Positions 1 through 11,241 of a stretch of DNA of 64,000 bases are shown here, in pieces (the first letter of the stretch is position 1; every line of letters starts with the position of its first letter). The DNA is taken from positions 1,904,331 through 1,968,330 of the forward strand of contig NZ_FNLD01000001.1 in NCBI RefSeq assembly GCF_900104085.1, written 5' to 3'. The notes below the pieces were generated by a model, which was not told the DNA's origin, did no database searches, and was given only the letters and a program-made list of their open reading frames with translations. This DNA comes from Pseudoxanthomonas sp. CF125 (GTDB lineage: Bacteria; Pseudomonadota; Gammaproteobacteria; Xanthomonadales; Xanthomonadaceae). The position numbers were made by a program, and so were the translations under genes.

Positions 1-504
1 TGCCCCGCTTACGCCTACGCGCAAACCGAAACCGCAGAACCCGCCGCCGCCGAAGCCGCTGCTGCGGAAACGGCCGAACCGGCTGCCGAGGCGACCGAAG
101 CCGTTGCCGAAGAAGCCGGCGACGCCACCGCAGCGCCCGCCGCCAGCGGCTCCATCGGCGCTCCTCCTGCCGGCAAGGGCCAGATCGTGTTTTTCCGCGA
201 GAAGAAATTCGTCGGTGGCGGCGTCAGCTACAAAGTACGCGAAGGCGAGAACGAGCTGGGCAAGCTCAGCAACGGCACTTTTTTCGTTTCTGTCGTCGAA
301 CCGGGCGCGCACGAGTACACCGTGCATTCCGAGGCCAAGGACATCCTCAACCTGGAAGTGGAAGCGGGCGAAACCTACTACGTGACCGGCGGCATCACCA
401 TGGGCGTTTTCGCGGGCCGCCCCAATCTCTCGCCTTCCGACCAGGCCGCTTTCGATGCGCTGGCCGGCAAGTTGAAGCCCGCCAAGCCGATCAAGAAAAA
501 ATAA
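1..504 (+). CDS. DUF2846-type protein, 5' truncated
   Basis: The reading frame is open from the first base and ends at TAA 502-504, so the start lies before the window. The first 50 or so visible residues are an Ala/Glu/Pro-rich low-complexity stretch, probably a periplasmic linker after a signal peptide that is out of view. A compact beta-rich domain follows, with FFREKKFVGGGVSY and later LSNGTFFV, VEPGAHEY and AGETYYV. That pattern is typical of DUF2846, a small domain found in secreted or lipid-anchored proteins of unknown function. The tail is Lys-rich (KPAKPIKKK). A good intrinsic terminator follows 18 bases downstream, so this is the last gene of its transcript. Confidence 0.75.
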   Translation, partial: CPAYAYAQTETAEPAAAEAAAAETAEPAAEATEAVAEEAGDATAAPAASGSIGAPPAGKGQIVFFREKKFVGGGVSYKVREGENELGKLSNGTFFVSVVEPGAHEYTVHSEAKDILNLEVEAGETYYVTGGITMGVFAGRPNLSPSDQAAFDALAGKLKPAKPIKKK

Positions 505-521
505 GCATTGCCGGAAGCGAA

Positions 522-551
522 GAAAGGCCGCGTAAGCGGCCTTTCTTTTTT
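522..551 (+). terminator. Intrinsic terminator after the DUF2846 gene
   Basis: A perfect 10-bp stem GAAAGGCCGC/GCGGCCTTTC with loop GTAA is followed by six T residues. It lies 18 bases after the stop codon. Confidence 0.9.
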
Positions 552-555
552 GCCT

Positions 556-1077
556 TCAGCCTCCGCAGGCTTTGCCTTCGACTTTCATCTCCGCCGCATA
601 CATCGTCACCGGCGGCAGCTTCTTGCCGGCGGCGGCGTTCTCTTTGGCTTCCTGCAGATACACGCGGGCACTGCCCTGCCCGTCCAACTTCGGTGTGTTA
701 TCGGCAGGCAACCGCCACACGCGCACCACGGCCTGTTGCGAGGGGCAGCTGGCGTTGGGCACGCGGATCACGTCGTTCAATTTCCAACCGCCCGCCAGCG
801 AAGGCTTGGCCTTGGCGAAATCCACGAAGCGGGCGCGCGGCTGGCATTGCGGGCTGGTACGCACTACCGCGTATTTGTAAGGCAGCGCCGCATCGGCGGT
901 GAACACGCCTTCCAGGCGCGCGCAGGCCTCGGGAATGGTGCGCAGCGTGTGGGCCGCGCCCACCGCCTGTGCGGTGCCGGTCGGGCGCTGGATCTCGGGC
1001 GCCGGATCGGCGGCCCAAGCGGGCGAACAAACCGCCGCCAAGCCAGCGGCCAACAGGGTCGGAAACATCGGTCGCAT
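556..1077 (-). CDS. Small secreted protein of unknown function
   Basis: I do not recognise the family. The chosen start gives 173 residues beginning MRPMFPTLLAAG, with a clear signal peptide ending near AWA-AD. It has a GGAG ribosome site six bases upstream; a longer frame reaches 1224 but adds a non-signal-like extension. The mature protein has four cysteines (ACARLEG, SPQCQP, NASCPS, KACGG at the C-terminus), so two disulfides in the periplasm are plausible. It is transcribed away from hppA. The 263 bases between them hold no other gene that I can see. Confidence 0.7.
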   Translation of the reverse strand: MRPMFPTLLAAGLAAVCSPAWAADPAPEIQRPTGTAQAVGAAHTLRTIPEACARLEGVFTADAALPYKYAVVRTSPQCQPRARFVDFAKAKPSLAGGWKLNDVIRVPNASCPSQQAVVRVWRLPADNTPKLDGQGSARVYLQEAKENAAAGKKLPPVTMYAAEMKVEGKACGG

Positions 1078-1340
1078 GCGGTTCTCCATGCAGTCTTGAA
1101 GGCCGCAGGCTGCCATGCCACGGCTGAACCCCGGCCCGGCGTCTGGCGGCTTCGGGGCCATCCGGTCATACTCGGGGAGCTCCAGGGATTGCTGAACACA
1201 CCGCGACACGGGCTGCCAGAACACTGAATCGTTCCTGCGGTCGCCAAGTCCGCTGCCTAGTTCGAGTGACTTGCCCCGTTGTTGCGTTGGACGTTCTCAA
1301 GCGGTTCGCTGGATTGCATCCACCAACCTTGGGAGGGGTC

Positions 1341-3800
<2,460 letters not shown>

Positions 3801-3826
3801 GGGCCTTGTTTCCAGACCTGAACCAA

Positions 3827-3852
3827 AAAAGGCGGCTTCGGCCGCCTTTTTC
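3827..3852 (+). terminator. Intrinsic terminator after hppA
   Basis: An AAAAGGCGGC stem, TTCG tetraloop and GCCGCCTTTT are followed by more T residues, 26 bases after the hppA stop codon. The flanking A and T runs would let it work on both strands. Confidence 0.88.
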
Positions 3853-3854
3853 TT

Positions 3855-4013
3855 GCCTCCTCCCTTGCGAAGCAGGGGAGGATTGAGGAGGGGTGCTTTT
3901 GATCTTGCTCCGGCAGGAGCCGCCCAGCATCGCTGAACCCGGCCCCGGACACTCAGCGCCAAGAGCACCCCTCCTCAATCCTCCCCTACCCGCTGCGCGG
4001 GTAAGGGAGGAGG
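3855..4013. repeat. Inverted pair of interspersed palindromic repeat, family A
   Basis: Two copies face each other at 3855-3908 and 3961-4013. Each contains GCACCCCTCCTCAATCCTCC (or its complement) and ends in a GGGAGGAGG/CCTCCTCCC arm. A third copy lies at 57970-58018. Together they account for most of the 351-base gap between hppA and ppa. Confidence 0.85.
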
Positions 4014-4151
4014 CCCGTTCCGCCACGCCCGTTGCACTATTCTCTTGCGCGAATCCTTCCCTGCCCCGCGCTGTGCAAAGGCTCACTGCTGCGGCGCAAC
4101 ACGCAAGCGGTTAGAATGCCCGCCCCCGTATTCGCAAGTTTGGAGCAAGGC

Positions 4152-4700
4152 ATGGGCCTGGACCACGTCGCCACCGGCAAGAACCCGCCGGACGAAATCA
4201 ACGTCATCATCGAGATCCCGAAGGATTCGGAGCCGGTGAAGTACGAAGTGGACAAGGAAAGCGGCGCGATCTTCGTCGACCGCATCCTCTCCACCCCCAT
4301 GCGCTATCCCTGCAACTACGGCTATGTGCCGCACACCCTGTGCGGCGACGGAGACCCGGCCGACGTGCTGGTGGTGCTGCCGCTGTCGCTGATCCCCGGC
4401 TCGGTGATCCGCTGCCGTCCGGTCGGCGTGCTGCGCATGACCGACGAAGCCGGCAGCGACGAGAAGATCCTGGCCGTGCCCGCCACCAAGGTCTTCAACG
4501 GCTACGCCCACATCGAGGATATCGGCCAGGTCTCGCCTCACTGGCTGGAGCGCATCGGCCACTTCTTCGAGCACTACAAGGACCTGGAGAAGGGCAAGTG
4601 GGTCAAGTTGGACGGCTGGGGCGGCGCAGAAGAAGCCAAGCAGATCCTGCGCGAGTCGATGGCCCGCTACGAGACCAGCAGCGAGAAACCGAAGTTCTGA
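4152..4700 (+). CDS. ppa: Inorganic pyrophosphatase (soluble, family I)
   Basis: This cytoplasmic Mg2+-dependent hydrolase splits PPi to two phosphates and pulls biosynthetic reactions forward. It has 182 residues from the ATG at 4152, with GGAGCAAGG just upstream; a longer frame starts at 4032 but is not needed for the family length of about 175-180. Family I hallmarks are visible: EIPKDSEPVKYE, MRYPCNYGYVP, and GDGDPADVLVV carrying the metal-binding aspartates. It ends in a typical FFEHYKDLEKGKWVK block. It sits directly behind hppA, so the two pyrophosphatase types are neighbours, but a terminator and a repeat pair separate them and they are probably independent transcripts. Confidence 0.97.
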   Translation: MGLDHVATGKNPPDEINVIIEIPKDSEPVKYEVDKESGAIFVDRILSTPMRYPCNYGYVPHTLCGDGDPADVLVVLPLSLIPGSVIRCRPVGVLRMTDEAGSDEKILAVPATKVFNGYAHIEDIGQVSPHWLERIGHFFEHYKDLEKGKWVKLDGWGGAEEAKQILRESMARYETSSEKPKF

Positions 4701-4724
4701 AACTCTCCGGTCCGGACCCAGACG

Positions 4725-4755
4725 AAAAAAGCCCCGGCATGCCGGGGCTTTTTCT
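4725..4755. terminator. Bidirectional terminator between ppa and TonB receptor 1
   Basis: A perfect palindrome AAAAAGCCCCGGCATGCCGG, continuing to GGGGCTTTTT, is flanked by A and T runs. It can stop ppa transcripts on the plus strand and the receptor transcript on the minus strand. Confidence 0.9.
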
Positions 4756-4770
4756 TTGACGCTTTTCCGC

Positions 4771-7578
4771 TCAATTGAAGCTGAACTTCGCTCCCACCGT
4801 GTAGTAACGGCCGACCGCGCCGCTGAAGTGCAACGGGTTGTAGTTGACCGCGCCGTAGGTCAACGGATCCAGCGGAGCGATCTTGTCGGTCACGTTCAGC
4901 ACCGAAGCGAATATTTCAAACGAATCGGTGGCCTTCCAGCGGCCGGACAGATCGATGGTGTAGAACGACGGGATGCGGCAGCCGCGCGGGGCGTCGGTAC
5001 CGTCGGCGAAGCTGTTGGCGCAGGTGTCGCCCTCGAACGCAACGTTCTTGAAGCTGCCGATGTAGTTGACCACGCTGCTCAGGCTGAAACGGCCGACGTC
5101 CCAGGTGGCGCCGAAGTTCGCACGGTCCTTCGGCGTGCCGATGCAGTTGGTCACATCGCAGTTGCCGTGCGTGCCCGCGTACTCGACCACGCCGGTGCCG
5201 TCGTCGCGTTCGAAAGAACGCAGGCGCGACCATTGCAGATCCAGCCCCAATTTGCCGAAGCGGCCCATGTCGAAGCGCTGGTTGATGTCGAAATCGAAGC
5301 CTTCGACCTGCGTGTAGGACGAGTTGATGTAGTCCACGCTCACCGCCAGCAGGGTGCCGCTGTTGGGGATGCCCGGCAGATCGTTGTCGCCGCGCACGCC
5401 GCGGCCGGCGGCCAGGGCTTCTTCCGTATCGCCCTGGTTGATCTCGTTGGTGCGCTTGATACGCCAGGCGTCGAAGGTCAGGGTCGTCGAAGAGGTGGGC
5501 TCAAGCACGATGCCGATGTTGTAGCTCTTGGACTCCTCGGGCTCCAGATCCGGATTGGGCGTGGTGATGATGGCCAGGTTCACACCGCAATCGGCCGCCG
5601 TGGCGCCAGGCGCCGGCACACCGCCAGGGCAACGCACCGGGTCGCGAACCGTGCTGAAACCGGCCAGGCCGCCGTCGCCGTTCTCGGCCGGGTTGGGCGC
5701 GCGGAAACCTTCTGCGTAACTGGCGCGCAAGGCGATCCAGTCGGCCGGGTTCCATTTGACGCCCAGCTTCGGCGTGGTGGCGGTGTCGCCGCCCTGGTAC
5801 TTGTCGACGCGGAACGCTCCCGACAGCTCCAGCGTCTCGGTCACCGGCGCGGCGATTTCCGCATAGACCACGGCCACTTTCTGCACGCCGCCATAGGCCG
5901 AATAGCCCAGGCCGATGATGTCGCCCTGGTCGGTAAAGCTCTGCGGAGAGAGCTTGGCAGACTGCCGGCGGTATTCGGCGCCGACCGCCAGGCCCAACGG
6001 GCCGCCCTTGAGATCCATCAGCGCGCGCGAGGCCTTGAAGTCGATCATGTTCAAGGTGGTCGAAGCGTTGGCGTGGATGGTGGGCGAAATGAAGTCGTAC
6101 AGTTCCTGGGTGTTGAGATCGGCGTCGTCGCCGATGCGCCACCAGCCGACCGGGCTGTTGGGATCGGTCAATGCGGTGCGCACCGCGCTGTAACGCAGGA
6201 AGCCATCGCGCTCGTTCACCAGCGCGGTGGACGAATGCAGGTAGGCCGTATCGATATCCCACTCGCCCCAATTGCCCTTGGCGCCGACCAGGAAGCGCCT
6301 GAACTCGTTGGTGTTGCGGGTGACGCGCGGGCCGACATCGAACGCCGCGTAGCGCAGGCGCGCATCCACGCCCAACGGATTGTCCGGATGCAGCGCGCCC
6401 AGCACGGTCGCGCCCGGCCCGCTGCTGGCGTTGACCGGACCGCCCGGATAGCCCCAGGAACCGGACACGCCGGAGGGAGTGTTGTAGAAGGTGTTCTTCT
6501 TCTTGGAGTAGCCGACTTCGGAATAGAGATCGAAACTATCCGACAACTTGAAGGTGGCGCGTGCGAAGAAATTGCCGAATTCCTCGCTGGGCGTCAGGCT
6601 GCGGAACTGCTGCGTCTCCCACAGGCAGCCGCCATTCGGATCAGTCACGCCGACGTCCGGGAACTCCTCGCAGCCCGGCAGCGAAACATACTGCCCATCG
6701 GGACCGCGGATATTGCCGACGGGCGAGTTGGTGGCGTTACCGGCCAGCAATTCGCCGGTGTCGGGATCGATCACGCCGGGAATGATGTTGCCCACCAGGT
6801 TGAAGAACTGACTACCCCCGAAAGGCAGGTATCCGTACGGGCTCAGGTCGCCGTTGCCGATCCACTTGCGGTTGCGGCGGTCGCTGATGGCGATGCCGTC
6901 GGTCCTGCTGACGTCGATGCTGACGAAAGCATTGAAGTCGTCTTCGGCCAGGTTGCCGACGCCGGCGGTGAAGGAAGCCTTGCGCGCATTGCCGTCGCTG
7001 TCGCCGGAGATGCCGTACGAAGCCTTGCCGGTGACGCCGGTGAAATCGCGGCGCAGGATGATGTTGACCACGCCGGCGATGGCGTCGGAACCGTAGATGG
7101 CCGAGGCGCCGTCTTTCAGCACTTCGACGCGTTCCACCGCATCCATCGGGATGACGCTGAGGTCGGTGAAGACTTTCTGTCCGTCGTCGGCCAGGCCGTA
7201 GGGGGCGATGCGCCGGCCGTTCAGCAGCACCAAGGTCGAAGACGCGCCCAGGCCGCGCAGAGAGATGCCCGCGCCGCCGCCCGCGAAACCGGTGCCGAAG
7301 GATTTTGGAATCGAACCGGCGCCATCGGCGGTCAGGGTCTGCAGGAATTCGGCGATGGTCGCCTTGCCGGTGCGGTCGATCTGCTCGCGCGAGATCACCT
7401 GCACGGGCGAAGAGGTTTCCAACTGCGTGCGTGGGATGTTGGAACCGGTGACCTCGATGCGGTCCAGGGTGGTGGCGTCCTGCTCGGTTTCGGTTTCCTG
7501 CGCGAACGCCAGCGGCGACGCCAGGATCAAAGCGATGCCGGCCGGCAGCGACGCGCGCCGTAGTGTCTTGTAGATCAT
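4771..7578 (-). CDS. TonB-dependent outer-membrane receptor 1
   Basis: This is a 935-residue outer-membrane active transporter. It has a signal peptide (residues 1-26, ending AFA-Q) and then the plug, with VTGSNIPRTQLETSSPVQVI, ISLRGLGASSTLVLLNGRR and DGASAIYGSDAIAGVVNII. A 22-strand barrel fills the rest, with many aromatic beta repeats and the C-terminal strand GAKFSFN. Paired cysteines in the barrel (GNCDVTNC; CANSF...RGC) suggest extracellular disulfide loops. GGAG sits 8 bases before the ATG. An AraC-type regulator lies immediately upstream on the same strand and is the likely controller. The substrate cannot be told from sequence. The plug closely resembles that of receptor 2 at 13029-15833, so the two are paralogues. 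Confidence 0.93.
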   Translation of the reverse strand: MIYKTLRRASLPAGIALILASPLAFAQETETEQDATTLDRIEVTGSNIPRTQLETSSPVQVISREQIDRTGKATIAEFLQTLTADGAGSIPKSFGTGFAGGGAGISLRGLGASSTLVLLNGRRIAPYGLADDGQKVFTDLSVIPMDAVERVEVLKDGASAIYGSDAIAGVVNIILRRDFTGVTGKASYGISGDSDGNARKASFTAGVGNLAEDDFNAFVSIDVSRTDGIAISDRRNRKWIGNGDLSPYGYLPFGGSQFFNLVGNIIPGVIDPDTGELLAGNATNSPVGNIRGPDGQYVSLPGCEEFPDVGVTDPNGGCLWETQQFRSLTPSEEFGNFFARATFKLSDSFDLYSEVGYSKKKNTFYNTPSGVSGSWGYPGGPVNASSGPGATVLGALHPDNPLGVDARLRYAAFDVGPRVTRNTNEFRRFLVGAKGNWGEWDIDTAYLHSSTALVNERDGFLRYSAVRTALTDPNSPVGWWRIGDDADLNTQELYDFISPTIHANASTTLNMIDFKASRALMDLKGGPLGLAVGAEYRRQSAKLSPQSFTDQGDIIGLGYSAYGGVQKVAVVYAEIAAPVTETLELSGAFRVDKYQGGDTATTPKLGVKWNPADWIALRASYAEGFRAPNPAENGDGGLAGFSTVRDPVRCPGGVPAPGATAADCGVNLAIITTPNPDLEPEESKSYNIGIVLEPTSSTTLTFDAWRIKRTNEINQGDTEEALAAGRGVRGDNDLPGIPNSGTLLAVSVDYINSSYTQVEGFDFDINQRFDMGRFGKLGLDLQWSRLRSFERDDGTGVVEYAGTHGNCDVTNCIGTPKDRANFGATWDVGRFSLSSVVNYIGSFKNVAFEGDTCANSFADGTDAPRGCRIPSFYTIDLSGRWKATDSFEIFASVLNVTDKIAPLDPLTYGAVNYNPLHFSGAVGRYYTVGAKFSFN

Positions 7579-7643
7579 GGGTGGATCTCCGTGTTTCGTG
7601 ATGAGTACGTGATTCGTTAGGAGTCTGTTAACGCCCGACGAAG

Positions 7644-8600
7644 TTACGTACCGAACGCGAGGACTGCTTTGCCTTCGCTGCCGCGTGACTGTGCGGAGTC
7701 TGGCGTGACGCCCGATGCGGTCTCTGGCGCACCGCCGCCCTTGGCCTCCAGCCGATAGAGCGAGGGCGGCGTGCCGTAACGCTCGCGGAAAGCCCGCGAG
7801 AAGCTGCAGTTGTTCTCGAACCCGCAGACCGCGCCGATCTCGCTGACCGACAGCATGGTCTCAGCCAGCAGGCGTGCGGCCCGGCGCAGGCGCAGGCGCG
7901 CGGCCATGGCCTGCGGGCCTTCCCCGTAGAGCGCATGGAAGATCTTGGTGAAATACCAGGTGGAGACGTTGCTGAGTTCGGCCAGCTCGGCCAGGCGCAC
8001 GTTGCGGTCCACGTTGCCTTCCAGGAACAGGCGCGCGCGCTGCATGCGGTCGAACACCTGGCTCTTGCGGCGCATGGAGCGCCCCGGGCAGTGGTCGATC
8101 AGGCGCCTGAAGTCGTACTGCACATTGCAGATATGGCGAAGCAGCGGCACCAGCGGATTCACTTCGTCGCTGGCGTAGACGCGTCCGCTTTTGCCGAACA
8201 ATCCGCTCTGGCGCCAAAGCCGCAGGCATTGGCGGAGCTCGCTCCTGTCCAGTTCGCCCCGTCCGGTATGCAGATCGAGATGCGTGAACTGCTTGATCCG
8301 CGGCCGCATGGCCTGCGACAGAGTCACGCCCAGGACCAGGCTGCCGCGTTCGGCATACACCGAAGGGCGCGAATCCGGCTCCAGCACCACCCACTCGCCC
8401 GCCCGCAGGTGAAAGCGGCCTTCACGCGCTTCCAGGTCGGCGCTGCCGCGCACCACCACCCAGAACGAAACCAGCGGCGACTGCAGCACGATGCTGCCGG
8501 TGCGGCTCACCGCCACCACTCCGACCAATTCAGGATTGTTGAAGTCGGCGCCGACTTCGAGCAACTGGTTGCGATCTATCCACGCGGTTTGCATCTTCAT
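7644..8600 (-). CDS. AraC-family transcriptional regulator
   Basis: This DNA-binding regulator has 318 residues from MKMQTAWIDRNQ. The start is supported by AAGGAAA 7 bases upstream; the frame extends to 8702 without homology-like sequence. The N-terminal 100 residues look like a cupin sensor (SFWVVVRGSADLEA, LRAGEWVVLEP). The last 110 or so carry the double helix-turn-helix of the family (LAELAELSNVSTWYFTKIF and LSVSEIGAVCGFENNCSFSR, then FRERYGTPPSLYR). It lies 65 bases upstream of TonB receptor 1 on the same strand, so it probably regulates that receptor in response to the imported compound or a derivative. This role is inferred from position. A 40-residue Ser/Gly/Ala tail after the HTH is unusual. 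Confidence 0.9.
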   Translation of the reverse strand: MKMQTAWIDRNQLLEVGADFNNPELVGVVAVSRTGSIVLQSPLVSFWVVVRGSADLEAREGRFHLRAGEWVVLEPDSRPSVYAERGSLVLGVTLSQAMRPRIKQFTHLDLHTGRGELDRSELRQCLRLWRQSGLFGKSGRVYASDEVNPLVPLLRHICNVQYDFRRLIDHCPGRSMRRKSQVFDRMQRARLFLEGNVDRNVRLAELAELSNVSTWYFTKIFHALYGEGPQAMAARLRLRRAARLLAETMLSVSEIGAVCGFENNCSFSRAFRERYGTPPSLYRLEAKGGGAPETASGVTPDSAQSRGSEGKAVLAFGT

Positions 8601-8734
8601 GGCCGTTTCCTTTGGGGGATTGGCCTTTGGTTTGATGCAGGTGGCTCCGAATCTCAGGAAATCACGCCGAAATTTTTCCGATATCTTTCCAAAATTCCGC
8701 AACTCCCTTGCGCTTCAACGGGTTGCGCGAGCGG

Positions 8735-11002
8735 TCAATCCTCCGAGCGCTTCGCAACCGCCGTGCCGGAAGTCATGGACGAAATGTCGGCCAAGCCGAT
8801 ATCGGCGTTGTTGGAGACATCCAGCGTGAGGAAAATATTCTTGCCGGTACGGTCCATCGTGGGCGGCAGCGCCCAGGCTTCCACTTCGCGGTCGAGACAG
8901 TACGCTGGCTGCTTATCGGGCGCGCCCATCTTGATCCAGCCGGTGGCGCATTGTTCGCTCCAATCCATGTAGTACACGCCGTCCGGTCCGATCGCCCAGC
9001 GCTTGTAGTCCTTGGCCATGCGTGGCCGATACGCGTCGAGCATCTTCAGATCGTCCAGCATCGGACTTGCGCTCCAGATGCCCGGCTTGGTCACACGCGT
9101 GAAGTAGATACGGTCCTTGGGTGCATCGAAACGCACCAGCGCCACATCTTGCAGGCTCGATATCTCGCGCCATGGCGTCTTGGACCGGTCGTACAGGACC
9201 ACGCGCAATCGGCCCTCTCCGCTATCCGATCCCACCAGCAGCAGATTCGGGTCCGGCGTATAAGCCGCATAGATAGGGCTGGGCGCCGGCACGGGCAACA
9301 GATGGATGCGCCCGCTTTCCGTTTCGACTTCGTAAAGCGTCTGCTGGTCGTCGCGCTTGGCGACCACCAGCATCTTGCTGCCGTCCTCGGACCAGACCGG
9401 AACATGGCGCGGAATCGGCATCATGCCTTGCACAGGCCGCGCGCTATCGGGTTTTCCCACTTCGCCCACCCACAATTCCAGGCGCGAACCGCGATCGGAA
9501 ATGAAAGCCAGGGTGCGGCCGTCGGGCGAGATCGCCGGCAGCATATCGGAGCGGCTGGACGGAAACACGCGCTCCTTGACTACTTTTCCATCGGGAGTAG
9601 AAGGCAGCGTCAGGCGGAAAATGCCTGACGTGGACTGATCGACGGTAAATGCCAACGCAGGCGAATTGCGGGCTATGTCAGGGAAGACCGCGAAGCCGTC
9701 CACCTTCAGGTGAGTGACCGCACCGCTGGCCATGTCGTAGCGGAATATGCCGATGTCGTTGCCGATGTAACTGAAAATCAGGCCGCTGCCATCCGGCAGC
9801 CAGTCCCAGCCGCGGATGTCGCTCTTCACGTGGGTCAGGCGTTGCGGCGTACCGCCCGTGGCCGGCATCTTCCACAGATCCGACAGCGAGATGGCCCGGC
9901 GGAACACGATCCATTTCCCATCCGGCGAATAACGCGGGTCGATGTCGATGTCGCCTTCGGAAATCGCATAATCCAGCGCTTTCCATTGCCCGCTGGCGAT
10001 ATCCAGCAAGCGCAAGGGGCTGCTGCGTTCGCCGGGCAACTTGGTTTCCAGGCCCATCAGCAGGCCGCTGCCGTCGGGCGTCCAGTCGTAACTCGAAGCG
10101 CTGCCCGCGAAGCAATCGGCGATCTTGCGTTCGTTGCCGCCGCTTGCGGCGATGAGCATGATCTGGCAGCGGCTGCTGGCATCGAAACGGGCGAAGGCGA
10201 TGGTGCGTCCATCCGGCGACCACACCGGCATGGTGTCGCTGTAGCCGGCGGGCGTGGAAGTCAGCGGACGCGGCGGCACGTGCACCGTAGTCTGCAACAC
10301 GATGGTGCCGTGGCCCTTTTCGTCGATCTGCACATAGGCAACCATGGAGCCGTCGGGCGACAGATTGGCGTCGACCTCGCGCCCCGGTCTGGAAGTGATG
10401 GTCACGAAAGGCAGCGGAGGTTCCACCGCCGCGGGGCCGGCCGCCGATGCCGTTTGTGCCGCGACGGGCGCGCGCTGGGCGAAATGCCAGACCGCCGCGG
10501 CGCCGGCAACGCTCACTAGCGCGATCGCCGCAACCATCCAGGCGCGTCTGCTGCCGCGAGGCGGCGAGGGCGGCGCAGCAATGCGGGCGACCGCGGCGGC
10601 TTCGCTTTCCACCAAGACCGCCTCTGCAGGGGACAGCGGAGCGTTGTCCAGCCATTCCACCGGCGCCAGCAGACGGTACCCGCCTTTGGAAATGGTTTCC
10701 AGGTAGCGCGGCGCGTCGCGATCGTCGCCGAAAGCCTTGCGCAGCTGGCCTATCGCCTGCGTCAGCACGTCGTCGGTGGGCAAGGTGTCGGGCCAGACCC
10801 ATTCCAGCAACGCTTCGCGGCTGACCACCTTGCCCTGCTGTCCGGCCAGCGCCAGCAATACGTGCAGGGATTTGATCGTGAGCCGGGTCGGTTCATGTCC
10901 GTTGCCCGCCCCCACCTCCCTGCGCGGCACATCGACCACGAATTCGCCGACCCGCAAACGGTCGGATTCCTGGTAAATCGGCTGGGAGCGGGGATTGAGC
11001 AT
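8735..11002 (-). CDS. Transmembrane winged-helix regulator with periplasmic PD40/TolB-like beta-propeller
   Basis: It has 755 residues from MLNPRSQPIY; the start has only a weak GGAA site. Residues about 15-115 are an OmpR/CadC-type winged helix (RLTIKSLHVLLAL, VSREALLEWVWPD, LRKAFGDD, ETISKGGYRLLAPVEW). A single membrane helix follows near residues 170-190 (AWMVAAIALVSVAGAAAVWHF). The rest, outside the membrane, has at least six PD40 repeats (NLSPDGSMVAYV, VWSPDGRTIAFARF, RYSPDGKWIVFRR, AISPDGRTLAFISDRG, VWSEDGSKMLVV). The layout is that of a one-component ToxR/CadC-like sensor, with the propeller as the presumed sensory part. Its ligand and target genes are unknown; the neighbouring receptors and sulfotransferase are candidates. 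It differs from CadC in the propeller. Confidence 0.88.
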   Translation of the reverse strand: MLNPRSQPIYQESDRLRVGEFVVDVPRREVGAGNGHEPTRLTIKSLHVLLALAGQQGKVVSREALLEWVWPDTLPTDDVLTQAIGQLRKAFGDDRDAPRYLETISKGGYRLLAPVEWLDNAPLSPAEAVLVESEAAAVARIAAPPSPPRGSRRAWMVAAIALVSVAGAAAVWHFAQRAPVAAQTASAAGPAAVEPPLPFVTITSRPGREVDANLSPDGSMVAYVQIDEKGHGTIVLQTTVHVPPRPLTSTPAGYSDTMPVWSPDGRTIAFARFDASSRCQIMLIAASGGNERKIADCFAGSASSYDWTPDGSGLLMGLETKLPGERSSPLRLLDIASGQWKALDYAISEGDIDIDPRYSPDGKWIVFRRAISLSDLWKMPATGGTPQRLTHVKSDIRGWDWLPDGSGLIFSYIGNDIGIFRYDMASGAVTHLKVDGFAVFPDIARNSPALAFTVDQSTSGIFRLTLPSTPDGKVVKERVFPSSRSDMLPAISPDGRTLAFISDRGSRLELWVGEVGKPDSARPVQGMMPIPRHVPVWSEDGSKMLVVAKRDDQQTLYEVETESGRIHLLPVPAPSPIYAAYTPDPNLLLVGSDSGEGRLRVVLYDRSKTPWREISSLQDVALVRFDAPKDRIYFTRVTKPGIWSASPMLDDLKMLDAYRPRMAKDYKRWAIGPDGVYYMDWSEQCATGWIKMGAPDKQPAYCLDREVEAWALPPTMDRTGKNIFLTLDVSNNADIGLADISSMTSGTAVAKRSED

Positions 11003-11072
11003 GTGTGGTGTTGGATTCCGGATGAATAGTGTGCACAACGATCGGGACAAAACACGCTGGAGCAAACAGCTG

Positions 11073-11096
11073 GACAAGCTTCGCGACAAGCTTCGC
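11073..11096. repeat. Tandem 12-bp direct repeat upstream of the winged-helix gene
   Basis: GACAAGCTTCGC occurs twice with no gap, 71-94 bases upstream of the regulator start. One copy per helical turn suggests a binding site, possibly autoregulatory. This is inferred from position only. Confidence 0.5.
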
Positions 11097-11160
11097 AAAG
11101 CGGGTGTCGGCATGCCGCACAGCACGTTGCCAGACAGGCTATTAAATTTATGACTACAAG

Positions 11161-11241
11161 ATCCCGTGTACCGAGCCGCAGGCGCCCTCTCTCTCGTCTG
11201 CGGTGGTTCTTCCCAATTGCGCCGGTCGGCGCAATTTTTTT
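11161..11241 (+). ncRNA. Candidate small RNA (about 80 nt) with pyrimidine loop and intrinsic terminator
   Basis: No reading frame here looks real. A possible promoter is TTGCCA at 11127 and TATGAC at 11149 (16-base spacer). Two hairpins follow. The first has stem CCGCAG/CTGCGG (11176-11181 and 11198-11203) with a loop holding CCCTCTCTCTC. The second is a perfect 9-bp AATTGCGCC/GGCGCAATT stem with loop GGTC and a T tract, which is a strong terminator at 11215-11241. The loop could pair with Shine-Dalgarno sequences. It may instead be the attenuated leader of the sulfotransferase gene about 190 bases downstream. Function and promoter are inferred; the terminator is clear. Confidence 0.45.

Noticed and set aside
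4756-7563. 935-codon plus-strand open frame opposite TonB receptor 1
   Set aside because: It mirrors the receptor almost base for base, with Arg/Ala/Gly/His-rich composition and no motif; high-GC codon bias keeps the antisense frame open.
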